DNA from: Actinacidiphila rubida
GTDB taxonomy: Bacteria > Actinomycetota > Actinomycetes > Streptomycetales > Streptomycetaceae
Direction: 5' to 3'
NCBI RefSeq assembly: GCF_900110255.1
Contig: NZ_FODD01000008.1
Span: 62,001-126,000 of the forward strand
Length of the DNA stretch: 64,000 nt
The notes under the pieces were generated by a model. The model was not told the origin of the DNA and did not search any database. It saw only the letters and a program-made list of their open reading frames with translations. Shown one piece after another: positions 49,660 to 60,387 of this stretch (positions are counted from its first letter, which is position 1; each line of letters begins with the position of its first letter). The position numbers and the translations under genes are program-made.

Positions 49660-50754
49660 CTAGCGGGGCTTGGCAGCGGTCGTGGACTGCTGGTCGGCCG
49701 CTTCCGCGGCCTCGCCGTCGCCCGCCTCGGCCGCGGCCACGGCGGGTTCCGCGTCCTTGGCCGGGGCATCCGACGTGGCGGACGTCTCAGCGGAGGCGAC
49801 GCTTCCGGAGGCCACGGCACCCACGGCCTCGGGGGACCCAGCGGAGTCAGCACCCTCGACGGGCTCCGTCGTCCCGGCTGTGTCCATGCCGTCCATGCCG
49901 TCCATGCCGTCTGCGCCGTCCGCGGCGACGGCCGCGGCCGCCTTCGGCTCCACGATCTCCTCGCGGCCCGGGCGCAGGCGCAGGCTCAGCACGATGTAGG
50001 CGACGGCCGCCAGGAAGACGAGGATCGCTGTCCAGTCGTTGAGACGCAGTCCCAGGATGTGGTGCGCGTAGTCGGACCGCATGTGCTCGATCCAGAAGCG
50101 TCCGGTGCAGTACGCGGCGACGTAGAGCGCGAAGGCCCGGCCGTGGCCCAGGCGGAAGCGGCGGTCGGCCCAGATGACGAGCAGGGCGACACCGACGCAC
50201 CACAGCGACTCGTACAGGAACGTGGGCTGGTAGATGCCGGGCACCCGGTCACCGCCGGAGCTGGTGATCTTCAGGCCCCACGGCAGCTTCGTCGGGTTGC
50301 CGTACAGCTCCTGGTTGAACCAGTTGCCCCAGCGGCCGATGGCCTGCGCGAAGGCGATGCCGGGGGCGATGGCGTCGGCGTAGGCGGGCAGGGCGATGCC
50401 CCTCCGGCGGCAGCCGATCCAGGCGCCCAGCGCGCCCATGGCGATCGCGCCCCAGATGCCGAGCCCGCCCTCCCAGATCTTGAAGGCGTTCACCCAGTCC
50501 TTGCCGTGGGTGAAGTACAGCTCGTAGTCGGTGATGACGTGGTAGAGCCGGCCACCGACCAGGCCGAACGGCACCGCCCACACGGCGATGTCCGCGACCG
50601 TTCCTGCCGTGCCGCCGCGGGCGATCCACCGCTTGTTTCCGAGCCAGACGGCCACGAAGACACCGATGATGATGCAGAACGCGTAGCCGCGCAGCGGAAC
50701 GGGTCCGAGGTGGACGACTCCGTGCGACGGGCTGGGAATGTATGCGAGGTCCAT
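49660..50754 (-). CDS. lgt: Prolipoprotein diacylglyceryl transferase
   Basis: A 364-residue inner-membrane enzyme that transfers diacylglycerol to the lipobox cysteine of prolipoproteins, such as the LivK protein of this window. Family motifs include GVVHLGPVPLRGYAFCIIIG at the N-terminus, GLVGGRLYHVITD (about 68-80) and the signature IGRWGNWFNQELYG (about 142-155). Seven membrane helices are predicted. The C-terminal 90 residues form an Ala/Glu/Ser-rich cytoplasmic tail common in actinobacteria. It is followed by the VIT1-type gene and preceded by the DsbA-like gene on the same strand. Confidence 0.95.
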   Translation of the reverse strand: MDLAYIPSPSHGVVHLGPVPLRGYAFCIIIGVFVAVWLGNKRWIARGGTAGTVADIAVWAVPFGLVGGRLYHVITDYELYFTHGKDWVNAFKIWEGGLGIWGAIAMGALGAWIGCRRRGIALPAYADAIAPGIAFAQAIGRWGNWFNQELYGNPTKLPWGLKITSSGGDRVPGIYQPTFLYESLWCVGVALLVIWADRRFRLGHGRAFALYVAAYCTGRFWIEHMRSDYAHHILGLRLNDWTAILVFLAAVAYIVLSLRLRPGREEIVEPKAAAAVAADGADGMDGMDGMDTAGTTEPVEGADSAGSPEAVGAVASGSVASAETSATSDAPAKDAEPAVAAAEAGDGEAAEAADQQSTTAAKPR

Positions 50755-50829
50755 GGCATCACCGACGCTACCGTGCCGGGCGGGTGATACGGCAACCCGC
50801 CCGGCTACGGCTGGATAACGTCACACGCC

Positions 50830-51654
50830 TCAGGGCGACGGCGTCGCGGTGACCTTGCCGGCCGGCTTGCCCTTGTTGGCCGCCTGCACCATCTGCGTCA
50901 GCGAGGCGGGGGTCAGGTTGTTGTTGCCGCCGTAGATGCTCTTGCCGTTGAGCAGCACGGTCGGGGTGGAGTTGAAGCCGGAGTGGTTGAAGGCGTCGTT
51001 GGACTTCTTCACCCAGGAGTTGTGCGTGCCGTCCGTCACACAGGCGGTGAACGCCGGCGTCTTCAGCCCGGGGACCTTGTCGGCGAGCGTCAGCAGCGTG
51101 TTCTTGTCGGCGAACTTGTCGTTCTGCTCGTCGGGCTGGTTGCTGTACAGGACGTCGTGGTACGCGCGGAACTTGCCCTGGTCCTGCGCGCAGGCGGCGG
51201 CGTTCGCGGCGTTCAGCGAGCCGGTGCCGCCGAGGTTGCCGTCGATCAGGGTGACGAGGTGGTACTCGGTGCGGATCTGGCCGCTGTCCTCGAGCTGGTG
51301 GATGGTCGGCGTGAACGACTTCTCGAAGGCGTCGCAGGCCGGGCAGCGGAAGTCCTCGTAGATGGTCAGCGTGGAGGGCGCGTCGGCGGCGCCGACCGGG
51401 ATGACCAGGTTGTCCGTCCCGGTCGCGCCCTTGGGCGGGGTGACCGGTCCGGAGGAGGACGAGCTGCTGGTGCTGCTGTTACTGCTGTTGCCGGCGACGG
51501 CAAGCCCGATCCCGGTGCCGATGGCCAGGACGGCGACCACGGCGCCCGCGACCACCAGGGTCCGCTTCCGCTTGTCCCGCGCCTGATCCTTCGCCCGCTG
51601 TTCCCTGAGCGCCTCGCGTGCGCTCCGCTTCCCGTCACGATTCCGTTGGCTCAC
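50830..51654 (-). CDS. Membrane-anchored DsbA-like thioredoxin-fold protein
   Basis: A 274-residue protein with a charged cytoplasmic N-terminus, one transmembrane helix (TLVVAGAVVAVLAIGTGIGLAVAG, about 32-55), a serine-rich linker and an extracytoplasmic thioredoxin-like domain with the redox pair in EDFRCPACDAF (about residue 105). STPTVLLNGKSIYGG carries the cis-proline loop. It probably promotes disulfide formation in secreted proteins. The GTG start at 51654 gives the normal N-terminus (SQRNRDGKRSAREAL). A strong hairpin separates it from trpA. Confidence 0.9.
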   Translation of the reverse strand: MSQRNRDGKRSAREALREQRAKDQARDKRKRTLVVAGAVVAVLAIGTGIGLAVAGNSSNSSTSSSSSSGPVTPPKGATGTDNLVIPVGAADAPSTLTIYEDFRCPACDAFEKSFTPTIHQLEDSGQIRTEYHLVTLIDGNLGGTGSLNAANAAACAQDQGKFRAYHDVLYSNQPDEQNDKFADKNTLLTLADKVPGLKTPAFTACVTDGTHNSWVKKSNDAFNHSGFNSTPTVLLNGKSIYGGNNNLTPASLTQMVQAANKGKPAGKVTATPSP

Positions 51655-51763
51655 ATCCCTGAACAACGGCCCGGACGGCCCCGCGGAGCCGCGGCGGGCG
51701 CAGATTCGCCGGAACGGATGACGGACAGCTGTGCGGTCGCCCGCACGGGCCGGCACCGGACGC

Positions 51764-51802
51764 GTCCGTGCCCGGACCGGCGGGGCCGGTCCGGGCACGG
51801 AC
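51764..51802. terminator. Terminator of the trp genes after trpA
   Basis: GTCCGTGCCCGGACCGG (51764-51780) and its exact complement (51786-51802) form a 17-bp stem with the 5-base loop CGGGG, 30 bases after the trpA stop on the minus strand. Confidence 0.82.
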
Positions 51803-51831
51803 GGAGTGGTGCGTTGCCGCAGGCGGGGGCC

Positions 51832-52643
51832 TCAGCGCTTGCGGACGCCCGCGGCCAGGTCGGCGGCCAGCTCGCGGACGGCGGCGAGGCCGGCCTCCAG
51901 GTCGCCCTCGTGGTCCAGCAGGCGCTTGACGAACGCCGAGCCGACGATCACGCCGTCGGCGAAGGCCGCCACCTCCGCGGCCTGCTCGGCGTTGGAGACG
52001 CCGAGCCCGACGCAGACCGGCAGGTCGGTGGTGGCCCGGGTGCGCCGCACCAGGTCGGCCGCCTGCGCGCCGACGCTGACCCGGGTACCGGTGACGCCCA
52101 TCAGGGACGCGGCGTAGACGAAGCCGCTGCCGGCCGCGGTGATCTTGGCCAGCCGCTCGTCCCGGCTGGACGGCGCGACGACGAACACGGTGGCCAGGCC
52201 GTGCGCCTCGGCGGCCTTCCGCCAGGCCGTGGACTCCTCGACCGGCAGGTCGGGCAGGATGCAGCCGGCGCCGCCGGCCTCGGCCAGCTCCGCGGCGAAG
52301 CGCTCCGCGCCGTAGCGGTCGACCGGGTTCCAGTAGGTCATCACCAGGACCGGCTTGCCGGTCGCCGCGTGCGCCTCGTGGACCGTGCGCAGCACGTCGG
52401 CGATCCGCACACCGTTGCGCAGCGCGATGTCGTCCGCGGTCTGGATGACCGGGCCGTCCAGCACCGGGTCGCTGTGCGGCAGGCCGACCTCGACGACGTC
52501 GGCGCCGCCGTCGAAGGCGGCCCTGATCGCGGCGATGCCGCCGTCCACGGTCGGGAAGCCGGCCGGGTGGTACGCGATCAGCGCGGCCCGGTTCTCCGCC
52601 CGGGCGCCCGCCAGGGCCGCTTCCAGGAGTGCGATGTTCCCGC

Positions 52644-52647
<4 letters not shown>
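51832..52647 (-). CDS. trpA: Tryptophan synthase alpha subunit
   Basis: A 271-residue TIM-barrel enzyme that splits indole-3-glycerol phosphate to indole and glyceraldehyde 3-phosphate. Catalytic residues sit in [19 protein letters not shown] (the glutamate near 50) and [12 protein letters not shown] (aspartate). The phosphate-binding loops GVTGTR and [10 protein letters not shown] are present. The GTG start overlaps the trpB stop by four bases (GTGA), which couples the subunits. Confidence 0.96.
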
Positions 52648-53909
<1,262 letters not shown>

Positions 53910-53920
53910 GGGGTGCCCCT

Positions 53921-53961
53921 GGCAGGTGAAGGTACGTGCGACGGACGAAGGTCCACCTGCC
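53921..53961 (-). promoter_or_regulatory. Hairpin in the trpM-trpB leader
   Basis: In the mRNA, GGCAGGTG and CACCTGCC form a perfect 8-bp stem with a 25-base loop, ending about 12 bases before the trpB start and abutting its AGGGG ribosome-binding site. It could affect trpB translation or message stability; no evidence beyond pairing. Confidence 0.4.
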
Positions 53962-54024
53962 GGTGCGCGCGTCATCACGGCGCGTGGCGCGCCGGTCGGC
54001 TCCTGGGCAGGTGGTGGGTGCGGC

Positions 54025-54168
54025 TCAGCCGCGGCGCCATCGCCTGCCGTTCACCTGGCCGGGCTCGCACCCGATCACGTAGCGCACCCGCCGCCCCAGC
54101 ACACGCCGCGCCGGCGCGCGGCAGCCGCGGGGGCGGCAACCGGGAGCGAGGCGCGAGGCAACGGGCAT
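54025..54168 (-). CDS. trpM: Tryptophan biosynthesis modulator TrpM
   Basis: A 47-residue basic protein between trpC and trpB. The C-terminal half [19 protein letters not shown] is nearly identical to the TrpM/TrpX small protein I recall from S. coelicolor, where it influences tryptophan supply and differentiation. It has three cysteines and about a third arginine. The start codon is placed at 54168, seven bases after a TAGAAT box, so the message may be leaderless. No ribosome-binding site is seen. It is too short for most gene finders. Confidence 0.85.
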   Translation of the reverse strand: MPVASRLAPGCRPRGCRAPARRVLGRRVRYVIGCEPGQVNGRRWRRG

Positions 54169-54174
54169 GCACCG

Positions 54175-54180
54175 ATTCTA
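54175..54180 (-). promoter_or_regulatory. -10 box of a possible leaderless trpM promoter
   Basis: TAGAAT on the minus strand lies so that a start seven bases downstream falls on the A of the trpM ATG. No recognisable -35 box is present. This would make trpM-trpB-trpA partly independent of trpC. Confidence 0.45.
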
Positions 54181-54301
54181 TCCACCCGCCGGCGGTGCCC
54201 CCGCCCCAAGGGTCCGCACCTTGCGGCGCACGGCGCTCCCCCGCCTCCGGCCGGGGGGGGCCTCCAACCCGCCCAGCCACCACGGCGCCGCACTCCGCGA
54301 G

Positions 54302-54318
54302 CCGCCCCGAAGGGGCGG
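54302..54318. terminator. Small hairpin between trpC and trpM
   Basis: CCGCCCC-GAA-GGGGCGG forms a perfect 7-bp stem with a 3-base loop in the 293-bp gap downstream of trpC. It may partially terminate trpC transcription. The gap holds no other gene. Confidence 0.4.
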
Positions 54319-54461
54319 TTGCTGTCGCTCCCGACCCACCGGCCGGCGGCCCGCACTGAAGGCACCCCAGACGGAGTCCGGGCGAACCCGCCGCCCGCGC
54401 AGGGCGAACCGCTGCCCGCGCGGGGTGGAGGGCGAGGAGGGAGTGGGGGCCGAGCCGGAGG

Positions 54462-55271
54462 CTAGTTGCGGCCGAAGCGGAGTGCCGGGTGCGCGCCCGC
54501 CGCGACGAGGTCGGCGACCGCCGTCCTGGGGTCGCGGCCGGTGACGAGCGACTCGCCGACGAGCACGGCGTTCGCCCCGTCGTTCGCGTAGGCGATGAGG
54601 TCGTGCGGCCCGCGCACCCCGGACTCGGCGATCTTGACGATGTGGTCCGGGATCTCCGGGGCGACCCGGGCGAAGGTCCCGCGGTCCACCTCGAGCGTCT
54701 TGAGGTTGCGCGCGTTGACGCCGATCACGCGCGCGCCCGCGTCGACCGCCCGCTGGACCTCCTCCTCGTCGTGGACCTCGACGAGCGGCGTCAGCCCGAT
54801 GGACTCCGCGCGCTCGATGAGCGACTCCAGCGCCGGCTGGTCCAGGGCCGCGACGATCAGCAGCGCGATGTCCGCGCCGTACGCGCGGGCCTCCCACAAC
54901 TGGTAGGCGGTGACGATGAAGTCCTTGCGCAGCACCGGAATGTCGACCCTGCCGCGGACGGCCTCCAGGTCCGCCAGCGACCCGCCGAAGCGGCGCTGCT
55001 CGGTGAGGACGCTGATCGCGGCGGCGCCGCCCGCCTCGTAGTCGGCGGCCAGCCCGGCCGGGTCGGCGATCGCGGCCAGCGCGCCCTTGGACGGGCTGGA
55101 GCGCTTGACCTCGCAGATGACCTTGACGCTGTCCCCGCTCAGCGCCGCGACCCCGTCCTGGGCGTCGCGGGCGTGCGCGGCCCGCTCCTTGAGTTCGTCG
55201 AGGGACACCCGGGCCTGTCGCTCGGCGAGGTCAGCCCGGACTCCGTCGATGATCTCGTCGAGCACACTCAC
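54462..55271 (-). CDS. trpC: Indole-3-glycerol phosphate synthase
   Basis: A 269-residue TIM-barrel enzyme that closes the indole ring. Active-site stretches are [13 protein letters not shown] (lysine and glutamate near 50), [22 protein letters not shown] (lysine near 108) and [13 protein letters not shown] (asparagine near 180), ending in [10 protein letters not shown]. It is mono-functional, not fused to TrpF. The GTG at 55271 has GGGGAG 8 bases upstream. Confidence 0.96.
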   Translation of the reverse strand: MSVLDEIIDGVRADLAERQARVSLDELKERAAHARDAQDGVAALSGDSVKVICEVKRSSPSKGALAAIADPAGLAADYEAGGAAAISVLTEQRRFGGSLADLEAVRGRVDIPVLRKDFIVTAYQLWEARAYGADIALLIVAALDQPALESLIERAESIGLTPLVEVHDEEEVQRAVDAGARVIGVNARNLKTLEVDRGTFARVAPEIPDHIVKIAESGVRGPHDLIAYANDGANAVLVGESLVTGRDPRTAVADLVAAGAHPALRFGRN

Positions 55272-55442
55272 GCGAGAACTCCCCTTCCGGCCGGGACGAG
55301 CAGCGAAATGATCAAGCCAGTGGCGGCGGCCGCCGGCACTCCCGATGGTATCGGGCATGGGGCGGAGTGCCCGAATCCACCGCTCGGCAGTCCCACCACC
55401 TGGACAAACGCCGGCGCGGGCGGCGCACCGGGGCCCCGCCCG

Positions 55443-55955
55443 TCACGGCACGAGGGCCCTGCCGAAGGGCAGGTTCCGGACAACTCCGAAGGCGATGAGG
55501 AGCGTCCAGAACGCCCAGCGGTGCGCCCGGGTGAGGGAGGGCGCGAAGGTCCGGCCGCGCAGCGCCGCCGCGCACCACGCGGTCCAGACGACGGCGAAGA
55601 ACGCGAAACCGGCGACTGCCAGCGCGTTGTCCCCGAGGGCCGTGCCGAGCCGGCCGTGCGCGAGGGCGTGGGCGCAGCGCAGCCCGCCGCACCCCGGGCA
55701 GTACAGGCCGGTGTAGGTGAGCAGCGGGCAGGCCGGGTAGTGGCCGGGAACGTTCGGGTCGACGGCGGCGACGTACGCGAACGCCGCGGCCGCGCCGCCG
55801 AGCACGGCGGCCGGGACCGCGGCGCGCCGCAGCGCGTGCGCGGCGGACCAAGGTGCGCCGGACGAAGGTGCGGCGGGAGTCGGCGCGGCGGGCAGGCCGG
55901 GCGCCGGCCGGGGCCCGGGAGGGGTGCGGGGCGCGCGCACGGGGTGCAGGCTCAC
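55443..55955 (-). CDS. DUF2752 membrane protein
   Basis: A 170-residue protein with a proline/alanine-rich N-terminus and about three membrane helices (about 47-65, 108-130 and 145-162). The DUF2752 signature CPLLTYTGLYCPGCGGLRCAHAL, with two C-x2-C-like cysteines, is near residues 75-97. Function is unknown. A GTG start at 55955 is used. It lies between HGxxPAAW and trpC genes in the same orientation and was probably co-transcribed with the trp genes ancestrally. Confidence 0.82.
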   Translation of the reverse strand: MSLHPVRAPRTPPGPRPAPGLPAAPTPAAPSSGAPWSAAHALRRAAVPAAVLGGAAAAFAYVAAVDPNVPGHYPACPLLTYTGLYCPGCGGLRCAHALAHGRLGTALGDNALAVAGFAFFAVVWTAWCAAALRGRTFAPSLTRAHRWAFWTLLIAFGVVRNLPFGRALVP

Positions 55956-56100
55956 GCCTCGAGTCTGCGGTGGGCGCCCTCAGGACGCAGCGGGGCGCAG
56001 CCGCGGACGGGGCTGTCCGGCGGGCTGCGCCCGGGGTGAGCGACCGCGGGGGCGGCGGGAAAGGCCGCCCCAGGGGCTGTCGGTGATCAGACGGCCCTGT

Positions 56101-56358
56101 TCACGCGTTCGCGTGAACCGGCGGCTTCTCCTCGGTCTTGGCCGGGGTGAGGACCAGGGGCTCTTCCTTCTTGCCGAGACCCATCACGCGCATGATGCCG
56201 CCGACGGCCGCGCCGAGCAGGATGACGCCCATGCCCACCCAGAAACCGACGGGCTGAGCGGCGACCGTGAAGACGCCGGCCACGCAGAAGCCCACGAAGG
56301 CGATGATCACGCCGGTCCAGGCGGCGGGGGTGTGTCCGTGGTCGTGCTCTGCCGCCAT
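56101..56358 (-). CDS. HGxxPAAW family small membrane protein
   Basis: An 85-residue protein with the motif HGHTPAAW at residues 7-14 and two membrane helices (GVIIAFVGFCVAGVFTVAA and FWVGMGVILLGAAVGGIM), ending in a charged tail. Members are restricted to actinobacteria and sit beside TIGR02234 and trp genes; the function is not known. GGGAG lies 5 bases before the ATG. Confidence 0.88.
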   Translation of the reverse strand: MAAEHDHGHTPAAWTGVIIAFVGFCVAGVFTVAAQPVGFWVGMGVILLGAAVGGIMRVMGLGKKEEPLVLTPAKTEEKPPVHANA

Positions 56359-56482
56359 GAGTGCTCCCTCAGAGGTTCGCGGTCGGGTCCGTCCCGGTCG
56401 TGGACGCCCACGGCGTCCCCTACGTCACCATTGTTGCGCGTCCACCCGGCGAACCGTGCACGGGGGCCCCGTGCGCGGGGCG

Positions 56483-57196
56483 TCAGCCGGGTGACTGCGT
56501 CGGGTCCTCGCCGCGGTCGAGCGCCTTCCACAGGTCCTCGGCCCGGTCCGGGTCGACGGGGGCCGGCGCCCGCGTGGCGGCCGCGGGGCCGCCCTTGCGG
56601 TCGTAGCGGCTGGACATGGCCGGCCACCGCTGCCCGTGACGCAGCGCCAGCAGGCCCGCGAGGAGCAGCAGGACGCCGCCGGCGGCGACGACCAGCGGCC
56701 ACGCGGTGATGGTGGCGTGGGTGGCGACGGCGTGCCGCAGTCCGGTGGCGCGGGCGGCCTCGGAGTCGAGGGCGTGGTGGTCGGCGCGGCTGGCGAGCGT
56801 GGTGACGACGACGCCGAGGCCGCTCAGGGCGAGCAGCGCGGTCACCACGTAGCGGCCGGCGCGGCGGACCGCGAACACCGCGACGAGGGAGGCCAGTCCG
56901 ACGAGGGCGAGGGCGCCGGGCAGTGCGGTGGTGGAGGTGCCCGAGGCGTGGACGGACAGTCCGGTGCCGGAGAACTGGGCCAGCCCCTTGCTCCAGGTCT
57001 TGCCGGAGCCGAGCAGCACGAGTGCGGAGCCGATCGCGCCCAGTGGCAGTGCCACGGCCAGCGCGCGCATCGCGGAGCGCCGTGCGGCGTCCGGCGCCGC
57101 GCCGGCGCCGGGCGCGCCCGCGGTGGCCGACGGGTCGGCGGCGGCCTCGGTCGGTGCGGGTTCCTGTTCCGCGCGCGGCGGTGGTACTGCGGTCAC
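56483..57196 (-). CDS. TIGR02234 trp-region conserved membrane protein
   Basis: A 237-residue membrane protein with about four helices (about 44-62, 92-112, 116-138 and 175-197). Between the first two lies the characteristic ASGKTWS-like segment (GSGKTWSKG). It is a family named for its association with actinobacterial trp operons, with no known function. The GTG at 57196 gives a start after a disordered stretch; the in-frame extension to 57313 is not supported. In streptomycetes it normally follows trpE directly; here the sedolisin gene separates them. Confidence 0.85.
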   Translation of the reverse strand: MTAVPPPRAEQEPAPTEAAADPSATAGAPGAGAAPDAARRSAMRALAVALPLGAIGSALVLLGSGKTWSKGLAQFSGTGLSVHASGTSTTALPGALALVGLASLVAVFAVRRAGRYVVTALLALSGLGVVVTTLASRADHHALDSEAARATGLRHAVATHATITAWPLVVAAGGVLLLLAGLLALRHGQRWPAMSSRYDRKGGPAAATRAPAPVDPDRAEDLWKALDRGEDPTQSPG

Positions 57197-57406
57197 CCCA
57201 CCACTATCGCCTGCCGCCCGTGAAGCCCCGCGCCCGGGGTGCGCCGGGGCGGTCGGCGAGCGCGCGTGACGGCCGTACACAGGATCTGCACACAGGTTCC
57301 ATGGCTGCCGCATCTATCCGCGTCCACCAGCGGGCACGTCTCCGGGAAAGCGCTTCGGCCGGACCTACCCGCAGGTAAAGCGGAGGTATAGCTTCCCCCC
57401 TCCCTC

Positions 57407-57436
57407 TTGTTGACGTGTGCTCGTCAGCTCTACCGT
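57407..57436 (+). promoter_or_regulatory. Candidate promoter of the sedolisin gene
   Basis: TTGTTG (57407-57412), 18 bases and TACCGT (57431-57436) resemble the TACCGT promoter of the beta-helix gene. The alternative -35 TTGACG at 57410 leaves only 15 bases. The 326-bp gap (57197-57522) contains no gene. Confidence 0.45.
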
Positions 57437-57522
57437 CCCACTCGTCCCTGTGCTCACTCTGCGCATCAGGGTCATCACGCCACCCGCACGCACCATGCCC
57501 TACCCCACAGAGAGGCATCAGC

Positions 57523-58755
57523 TTGCGATCGATCCCCACCCCGGCGGCGGTCCGCCGCGCCGGCATCGCGCTCACCGCGGCGGCCGGCCTGGCCGCCACC
57601 GGTTTCGCCCTGTCCCCCGCCGCGGGCGCCGCAACGGCCGTACACGGCCTGACGACCGCCCGCTCCTGCGCCGTCAGCACCCACCCCGGCGTCATGGCCT
57701 GCAAGGCGCTGAAGGTCACCAGCGGCGCCAACTCCCTGGCACCGTCCGCCCGTTCGGCCAACCCGGCGGCGACCCCGTCCGGATACGGCCCGTCCGACCT
57801 GCACAGCGCCTACGCCCTGCCGTCCAGCGGCGGTTCGGGGGCGACGGTGGCGATCGTCGACGCGTACGACGACCCGAACGCCGAAGCGGACCTCGCGACG
57901 TACCGCTCGACGTACGGGCTCGCGGCCTGCACCACGGCCAACGGCTGCTTCAAGAAGGTGGGGCAGAGCGGCACCTCGTCGCTGCCCAGCGCCGACGCCG
58001 GCTGGGCCGAGGAGATATCCCTCGACCTGGACATGGTCAGCGCGACCTGCCCGAGCTGCCACATCCTGCTGGTCGAGGCCAGTTCGGCGACCATGGCCAA
58101 CCTGGGCAAGTCGGTGAACACCGCGGTGTCGCTGGGCGCGAAGTACGTGTCGAACAGCTACGGGGGCGGCGAGTCCTCCTCCGACACCTCGTACGACACC
58201 TCGTACTTCAACCACCCCGGGGTGGCCATCACCGTCAGCGCCGGTGACAGCGGCTACGGCGCCGAGTACCCGGCGGCGTCCAAGTACGTCACCGCGGTCG
58301 GCGGGACCTCGCTGAAGAAGTCCTCCACCACCCGCGGCTGGACCGACACCGTGTGGTCCGGCACCGGCTCCGGCTGCTCGGCGTACGACGCCAAGCCCAC
58401 CTGGCAGAAGGACACCGGCTGCAGCCGGCGCACCGTCGCCGACGTGTCCGCGGTCGCCGACCCGGCCACCGGTGTCGCGGTCTACGACACCTATGGCGGC
58501 GACACCGGCTGGGAGGTGTTCGGCGGCACCAGCGCCTCGTCGCCGATCATCGCCTCGGTGTACGCCCTGGCCGGCACGCCGTCCAGCGGCTCGACCCCGG
58601 CGTCCTTCCCGTACGCGCACACCGGCTCGCTGAACGACGTGGTCAGCGGCTCCAACGGCTCGTGCTCCGGGTCGTACCTGTGCACCGCCAAGTCCGGCTA
58701 CGACGGCCCGACCGGCCTCGGCACCCCGAACGGCACCACGGCCTTCGCGGGCTGA
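57523..58755 (+). CDS. Secreted sedolisin-type serine-carboxyl peptidase (S53)
   Basis: A 410-residue exported protease. The signal peptide (VRRAGIALTAAAGLAATGFAL, then SPAAGAATA) covers about residues 1-39. The sedolisin triad is visible: E164 and D168 in WAEEISLDLD, and S337 in GGTSAS. D242 in SAGDSG is the oxyanion aspartate. The pro-domain is short or absent, unlike classical sedolisins. The TTG start at 57523 has AGAGG 7 bases upstream; the earlier in-frame ATG-less extension is cysteine-rich and not signal-like. It is opposite in direction to the surrounding trp genes. Confidence 0.87.
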   Translation: MRSIPTPAAVRRAGIALTAAAGLAATGFALSPAAGAATAVHGLTTARSCAVSTHPGVMACKALKVTSGANSLAPSARSANPAATPSGYGPSDLHSAYALPSSGGSGATVAIVDAYDDPNAEADLATYRSTYGLAACTTANGCFKKVGQSGTSSLPSADAGWAEEISLDLDMVSATCPSCHILLVEASSATMANLGKSVNTAVSLGAKYVSNSYGGGESSSDTSYDTSYFNHPGVAITVSAGDSGYGAEYPAASKYVTAVGGTSLKKSSTTRGWTDTVWSGTGSGCSAYDAKPTWQKDTGCSRRTVADVSAVADPATGVAVYDTYGGDTGWEVFGGTSASSPIIASVYALAGTPSSGSTPASFPYAHTGSLNDVVSGSNGSCSGSYLCTAKSGYDGPTGLGTPNGTTAFAG

Positions 58756-58772
58756 CCGTTCCTCTCCACGAG

Positions 58773-58801
58773 CAGGGGCGCCCCTTCACGGGGCGCCCCT
58801 G
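58773..58801. terminator. Terminator hairpin between sedolisin gene and trpE
   Basis: CAGGGGCGCCCC (58773-58784) and GGGGCGCCCCTG (58790-58801) form a perfect 12-bp stem with loop TTCAC between two convergent genes. It would also cut trpE off from downstream trp-linked genes. Confidence 0.85.
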
Positions 58802-58843
58802 TGCGTGGTGGGCCGGGCCCGTCAGGCCGCACGGGCCCGGACG

Positions 58844-60376
58844 TCAGGCGGTGCCCAGGCGGTTGGCCGCGGCGACCGCGCGGAGCACCGCGGCGGCCTT
58901 GTTGCGGCACTCGGCGTCCTCGGCCTCGGGGTCGGAGTCGGCCACGATGCCGGCCCCGGCCTGCACGTAGGCGGTGCCCCCGCGCAGCAGCGCGGTGCGG
59001 ATGGCGATGGCGGTGTCGGAGTCGCCGGCGAAGTCCAGGTAGCCGACGCAGCCGCCGTACAGGCCCCGTCGGGTCGGCTCCAGCTCCTCGATGATCTGCA
59101 TCGCCCGCGGTTTGGGCGCGCCCGACAGGGTGCCGGCCGGGAAGCACGCGGTGAGCACGTCGAAGGCCGTGCGGCCGTCGGCGACCCGGCCGGTGACCGT
59201 CGACACGATGTGCATCACGTGCGAGTAGCGCTCGATCGACATGAAGTCGACGACCTCGACGCTGCCCGGCTCGCACACCCGCCCCAGGTCGTTGCGGCCG
59301 AGGTCGACCAGCATCAGGTGCTCGGCCCGCTCCTTGGGGTCGGCGAGCAGTTCCTCCGCCAGCGCGGTGTCGGCCTGCGGGGTGGCGCCGCGCGGCCGGG
59401 TGCCGGCGATCGGGTGCACCATCGCCTGCCCGTCCTCGACCTTGACCAGCGCCTCGGGGCTGGAGCCCACCACGTCGAAGCCCTGGTCGCCGCCCTCGGG
59501 ATCGGGGAGGCGCAACAGGTACATGTACGGGCTGGGGTTGGTGGCGCGCAGCATCCGGTAGACGTCGAGGGCGCTCGCCCCGCACGGCATGTGGAAGCGC
59601 TGGGAGGGCACCACCTGGAACGCCTCACCGGCCCGGATGCGCTCCTTGATGTCCTCGACGGCGGCCTTGAACTCCTCGCCGCCCCAGGACCAGTCGACGT
59701 CGAACTGGACGTCGTGCGGCAGCGCCGCGGGCACGGTCGGCACGGGCCTGGCGAGGTCGGCCTCCATGACGTCGAGCCGGGCGACCGCGTCGGCGTACGC
59801 CTCGTCGACGCCGCTGTCCTGGTCGTTGTGGTTGATCGCGTTGGCGATCAGCAGCACGCTGCCGTCCCAGTGGTCGAGCACGGCCAGGTCGGAGGTGAGC
59901 AGCAACGTCAGCTCGGGGAGGCGCAGTTCGTCGTCGGTGCGGTCGCCGATGCGCTCCAGGCGGCGGACGATGTCGTAGCCGAGGTAGCCGACCATGCCGC
60001 CGGTGAACGGCGGCCGTCCCCCCGGCGTGTGAGGGGTCAGGTCGCGCGGGGTGTGCAGGACCTCCAGGGTCGCCCGCAGTGCCTCCAGCGGGTCGCCGTC
60101 GACGGGCACGCCGACGGGCGGGGTGCCGAGCCAGTGCGCCTGCCCGTCGCGGACGGTCAGCGTGGCGGCCGAGCGCACCCCGACGAAGGAGTAGCGGGAC
60201 CAGGAGCGTCCGCCGCTGTCGGCGGACTCCAGCAGGAAGGTGCCCATCCGCTCGCCGGCGAGCTTGCGGTACAGGCCGACGGGGGTGTCGCCGTCCGCGA
60301 GGAGCCGACGGCTGACCGGGATGACCCGGCGGTCGACCGCGAGCTTGCGGAACGTCTCAAGGTCCATGGCGTCCAT
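58844..60376 (-). CDS. trpE: Anthranilate synthase component I
   Basis: A 510-residue enzyme converting chorismate to anthranilate with ammonia from a TrpG partner, which is not in this window. The LLES tryptophan-binding motif near residue 48 suggests feedback inhibition. The catalytic core shows [49 protein letters not shown] and [17 protein letters not shown]. The start at 60376 lies 11 bp after the hisI stop with AGGG upstream; a second ATG at 60367 is possible. hisI-trpE is the usual streptomycete order. Confidence 0.96.
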   Translation of the reverse strand: MDAMDLETFRKLAVDRRVIPVSRRLLADGDTPVGLYRKLAGERMGTFLLESADSGGRSWSRYSFVGVRSAATLTVRDGQAHWLGTPPVGVPVDGDPLEALRATLEVLHTPRDLTPHTPGGRPPFTGGMVGYLGYDIVRRLERIGDRTDDELRLPELTLLLTSDLAVLDHWDGSVLLIANAINHNDQDSGVDEAYADAVARLDVMEADLARPVPTVPAALPHDVQFDVDWSWGGEEFKAAVEDIKERIRAGEAFQVVPSQRFHMPCGASALDVYRMLRATNPSPYMYLLRLPDPEGGDQGFDVVGSSPEALVKVEDGQAMVHPIAGTRPRGATPQADTALAEELLADPKERAEHLMLVDLGRNDLGRVCEPGSVEVVDFMSIERYSHVMHIVSTVTGRVADGRTAFDVLTACFPAGTLSGAPKPRAMQIIEELEPTRRGLYGGCVGYLDFAGDSDTAIAIRTALLRGGTAYVQAGAGIVADSDPEAEDAECRNKAAAVLRAVAAANRLGTA

Positions 60377-60387
60377 GGCCGCTGACC

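Noticed and set aside
55272..55442. Possible trp leader peptide or attenuator before trpC
   Set aside because: The short in-frame extension has only one Trp codon and no alternative stem-loops typical of attenuation.
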